From the NCBI RefSeq assembly GCF_034351645.1, contig NZ_CP133782.1:4283001-4347000 (forward strand): a DNA stretch of 64,000 bases, written 5' to 3'. Source of the DNA: Pseudomonas sp. DC1.2. GTDB lineage: Bacteria; Pseudomonadota; Gammaproteobacteria; Pseudomonadales; Pseudomonadaceae. Shown here piece by piece: positions 61,652 through 64,000 of this stretch (position 1 is the first letter of the stretch; each line of letters starts with the position of its first letter). Position numbers and translations under genes: made by a program. Under the pieces are notes generated by a model, which was given only the letters and a program-made list of their open reading frames with translations, was not told the origin of the DNA and ran no database searches.

Positions 61652-63571
61652 ATGCAGTTTTTCAAGACGGCGCCTATGCGCTATTTGTCACTTATTACCG
61701 GCGTCTGGCTGGTGATTTTCTTTCTGACTCGAAGCACTCTACTGCTTACTCATTTGAATGAGGCCGGCAGCGGCTTGCTGTCAGTGTTTGGCATTGGCGT
61801 GCTTTACGACCTCGGTTTCATTACCTATGCGGCGCTGCCGCTGGGGCTCTACTTGCTGCTTTGTCCCGCATTTTTATGGCGCCGCCGGGGCCATCGCTGG
61901 TTTCTCCAGGGACTACTGACGGTCAGCCTGTTTGCCATGCTGTTCACCGCCGTGGCCGAATGGCTGTTTTGGGATGAGTTTGGTGTGCGCTTCAACTTCA
62001 TTGCGGTGGACTACCTGGTGTACTCCGATGAAGTATTGAACAACCTGCTGGAGTCGTACCCGATTGGCACACTGTTAGGCAGCCTCGCCGTGCTGGCAGT
62101 GGCACTCAGTTTTGCGCTGCGCAAACCGTTTAATGCCGCGTTGGCCGCCCCGTTACCGCCGCTGCGCGGACGCGTGTTCAATGCGCTGGGTCTGTTGCTG
62201 GTGGCGGGCCTGAGCATGCAACTGCTCAGCCAGGACGCGCCACGCGCCCAAGGCGGAAATGCCTATCAAAATGAACTGGCAAGCAACGGCCCTTATCAGT
62301 TCTTCGCGGCGTTCAGAAACAACGAACTGGATTACTCGCAGTTCTATAAAAGCCTGCCACCCGCCGTTGTAGCTCAACAGATTCGTGCCGAACTGAACGA
62401 GCCCAATGCTCGATTCGTAGGTCAGGACCCGCTGGATATCCGTCGCGATATCGATAATCCGGGCACTGCGCGCACCCCCAACATCGTGCTGGTCACCATT
62501 GAAAGTTTCAGTGCCAAGTACATGGGCAGCAACGGCGACGAGCGCAACCTGACACCCAACCTCGATACCCTGCGCAAGCAGAGTCTGTACTTCAATAATT
62601 TCTACGCCACCGGCACCCGCACTGATCGCGGCCTGGAAGCCATCACACTGGCAATCCCACCGACACCGGGGCGTTCGATCGTCAAGCGCGTGGGCCGTGA
62701 AAGCGGTTTCGCCAGCCTCGGTCAACAGCTCAATGCGGTGGGTTACGACAGCGTATTCGTCTATGGCGGGCGCGGTTACTTTGACAACATGAATGCCTTC
62801 TTCAGTGGCAACGGTTACCGAGTGGTTGACCAGAGCAGCGTCGATGAATCAGAAATTCACTTCAAGAACGCGTGGGGCATGGCTGACGAAGACCTGTATA
62901 ACCAGACGCTAAAACTGGCCGACGCCGACTACGCCAAGCAACAACCGTTCTTGCTGCAACTGATGACCACTTCCAACCATCGTCCTTATACCTACCCGGA
63001 CAACCGCATCGACATCAAGTCCGGAAAAGGCCGCGACGGTGCAGTGAAATATACCGACTACGCCATTGGTCAATTCCTCGACAAGGCACGTCAAAAACCG
63101 TGGTTCGACAATACGATTTTTGTTTTTGTCGCCGACCACACCGCAGGCAGCGCCGGCAAGGAAGACTTGCCGATCAGCAACTATCAAATTCCATTGTTTA
63201 TCTACGCACCGAAACTGATTGATGCTCGAGAGACAGCACAACTGGCCAGTCAGATTGATCTGGCACCCACCTTACTGGGCCTGCTGAACATGGACTATCA
63301 ATCGACCTTCTTCGGGCGCAACCTGTTGCAGGACAATCCGCTGCCACCACGCGTCGTGGTCGGCAACTATCAGCACCTGGGGCTGTTCGACGGCAAAGAC
63401 CTGGCGATTCTGAGCCCGCGCCAAGGGTTGCGTCGTCACGACGATGCGCTGACCGAAAGTCGCGAATCGAAGGCTGACGCCAGCGACTCGCTGATCACGC
63501 GCGCCATCACCTACTACCAAGCTGCCAGCTATGGTTTCAAACAACAGTTACTTGGCTGGAAGGCGCCCTAA
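61652..63571 (+). CDS. LTA-synthase family membrane sulfatase-fold enzyme
   Basis: A 639-residue protein. The N-terminus has five helices (about 10-30, 42-70, 80-105, 140-158, 178-195); the rest is a periplasmic alkaline-phosphatase-type domain. Motifs are NIVLVTIESFSAKYMG (metal Glu), FYATGTRTDRGLEAI (nucleophile Thr), and FVFVADHTAGS. Such enzymes transfer phosphoethanolamine or phosphoglycerol to lipid A or glycans. It is divergent from colR and may belong to the ColR regulon; P. putida ColR is known to control envelope genes of this sort. Confidence 0.85.
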   Translation: MQFFKTAPMRYLSLITGVWLVIFFLTRSTLLLTHLNEAGSGLLSVFGIGVLYDLGFITYAALPLGLYLLLCPAFLWRRRGHRWFLQGLLTVSLFAMLFTAVAEWLFWDEFGVRFNFIAVDYLVYSDEVLNNLLESYPIGTLLGSLAVLAVALSFALRKPFNAALAAPLPPLRGRVFNALGLLLVAGLSMQLLSQDAPRAQGGNAYQNELASNGPYQFFAAFRNNELDYSQFYKSLPPAVVAQQIRAELNEPNARFVGQDPLDIRRDIDNPGTARTPNIVLVTIESFSAKYMGSNGDERNLTPNLDTLRKQSLYFNNFYATGTRTDRGLEAITLAIPPTPGRSIVKRVGRESGFASLGQQLNAVGYDSVFVYGGRGYFDNMNAFFSGNGYRVVDQSSVDESEIHFKNAWGMADEDLYNQTLKLADADYAKQQPFLLQLMTTSNHRPYTYPDNRIDIKSGKGRDGAVKYTDYAIGQFLDKARQKPWFDNTIFVFVADHTAGSAGKEDLPISNYQIPLFIYAPKLIDARETAQLASQIDLAPTLLGLLNMDYQSTFFGRNLLQDNPLPPRVVVGNYQHLGLFDGKDLAILSPRQGLRRHDDALTESRESKADASDSLITRAITYYQAASYGFKQQLLGWKAP

Positions 63572-63603
63572 CAGGACGGTAATCAGGTCCATCGGCCTTC
63601 AAC

Positions 63604-63636
63604 GAAAAGCCCCGGGACGAGGTCTCGGGGCTTTTT
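63604..63636 (+). terminator. rho-independent terminator of the LTA-synthase-like gene
   Basis: AAAAGCCCCGGGAC and GTCTCGGGGCTTTT form a stem with one mismatch around GAG, followed by T residues. Confidence 0.85.
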
Positions 63637-63731
63637 CTTGCACTTCTGCCAACGGAGTCGGCCTGACACAACCGCTCTCTCGCCCCAAGCATGTCAGCCC
63701 CCTGAACAGCTACCGCTTTCATCCAGGCATT

Positions 63732-63768
63732 AAAAAACCCCGCAGGCTTAGCGCCGACGGGGTTTTTT
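63732..63768 (-). terminator. rho-independent terminator of groEL
   Basis: AAAAAACCCCG and CGGGGTTTTTT form a stem flanked by A- and T-runs, 19 bases past the groEL stop codon, active on the minus strand and possibly on both. Confidence 0.85.
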
Positions 63769-63786
63769 GGTACGGGTAAGGCTGGG

Positions 63787-64000
63787 TTACATCATGCCGC
63801 CCATGCCACCCATACCGCCCATGTCTGGCATACCGCCGCCAGCCGAGCCTTCATCTTTGATCTCAGCGATCATGGCTTCGGTGGTGATCATCAGGCTGGC
63901 GATAGAAGCCGCTGCCTGAAGCGCCGAACGCGTCACTTTAGCCGGGTCAAGGATGCCCATTTCGATCATGTCGCCGTATTCGCCGGTAGCCGCGTTGTAA
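63787..64000 (-). CDS. groEL: chaperonin GroEL, C-terminal part (runs off window)
   Basis: The last 70 or so residues of GroEL. The frame runs from the right edge ([22 protein letters not shown]) through [21 protein letters not shown] and ends with the typical Gly-Met tail ([16 protein letters not shown]). The tail fills the chaperonin cavity floor. The rest of the gene and groES lie beyond the window. This position relative to colR fits the P. aeruginosa PA4381-PA4385 order. Confidence 0.97.
   Translation of the reverse strand, partial: YNAATGEYGDMIEMGILDPAKVTRSALQAAASIASLMITTEAMIAEIKDEGSAGGGMPDMGGMGGMGGMM

Overview
The window is chromosomal DNA of a fluorescent Pseudomonas, most likely of the P. 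fluorescens group. The evidence is the high-GC codon use, the dense P. fluorescens-type REP palindromes (cores such as GCGAGC...GCTCGC), and two blocks whose gene order I recall from P. aeruginosa PAO1. One block is enoyl-CoA hydratase, ferredoxin reductase, sadC, fumarase (PA4330-PA4333 order). The other is epimerase, argP, ACT protein, LysE exporter, sodB, bifA, imelysin cluster, mexVW, inaA, methyltransferase, colS, colR ... groEL (about PA4361-PA4385 order). The synteny comes from memory, not from a search.

Layout. 1-3300: a small accessory island holding a type VI secretion Hcp gene, an adaptor/effector reading frame split by one in-frame TAA, and a membrane protein that may be its immunity protein. 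It is bounded by remnants of an IS66 transposase (next to a pRiA4b ORF-3-like gene) and an IS3-family transposase. 3432-8174: core metabolism and c-di-GMP (enoyl-CoA hydratase, 2Fe-2S reductase, SadC-type diguanylate cyclase, class I fumarase). 8455-15767: two overlapping genes for the B and C subunits of an insecticidal Tc toxin, without a TcA gene in the window; the C subunit ends in a roughly 300-residue toxin domain that I cannot assign. 15892-20564: a DctB/MifS-like sensor, a DctD/MifR-like sigma-54 activator and an alpha-ketoglutarate permease with a clear -24/-12 promoter and two phased palindromic sites upstream.

20565-23991: small secreted protein, flavin reductase, small conserved protein, ABM-domain monooxygenase and an AraC regulator. 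24034-32499: a catabolic operon (AruI-like thiamine-diphosphate decarboxylase, aldehyde dehydrogenase, Tat-exported binding protein, two permeases, ATPase) with a divergent LysR regulator, probably taking up and degrading an arginine- or polyamine-related compound. 32595-35196: NmrA-like reductase, atypical metallo-beta-lactamase-fold protein and its divergent LysR regulator. 35392-40347: a 58-residue membrane peptide, pobR/pobA for 4-hydroxybenzoate, a DHA2 MFS transporter preceded by alternating GCGGGC/GCCCGC repeats, and a lone periplasmic double-Cache protein.

40488-64000: conserved housekeeping and envelope functions. These include arginine export (argP with a LysE-type exporter), iron superoxide dismutase, BifA c-di-GMP phosphodiesterase, an imelysin / di-heme oxidoreductase / DUF1513 cluster behind a Fur-like inverted repeat, a MexVW-type RND pump, InaA with a methyltransferase, ColRS, an LTA-synthase-like membrane sulfatase-fold enzyme, and the 3' end of groEL. 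I saw no rRNA, tRNA, CRISPR array, prophage or replication origin.
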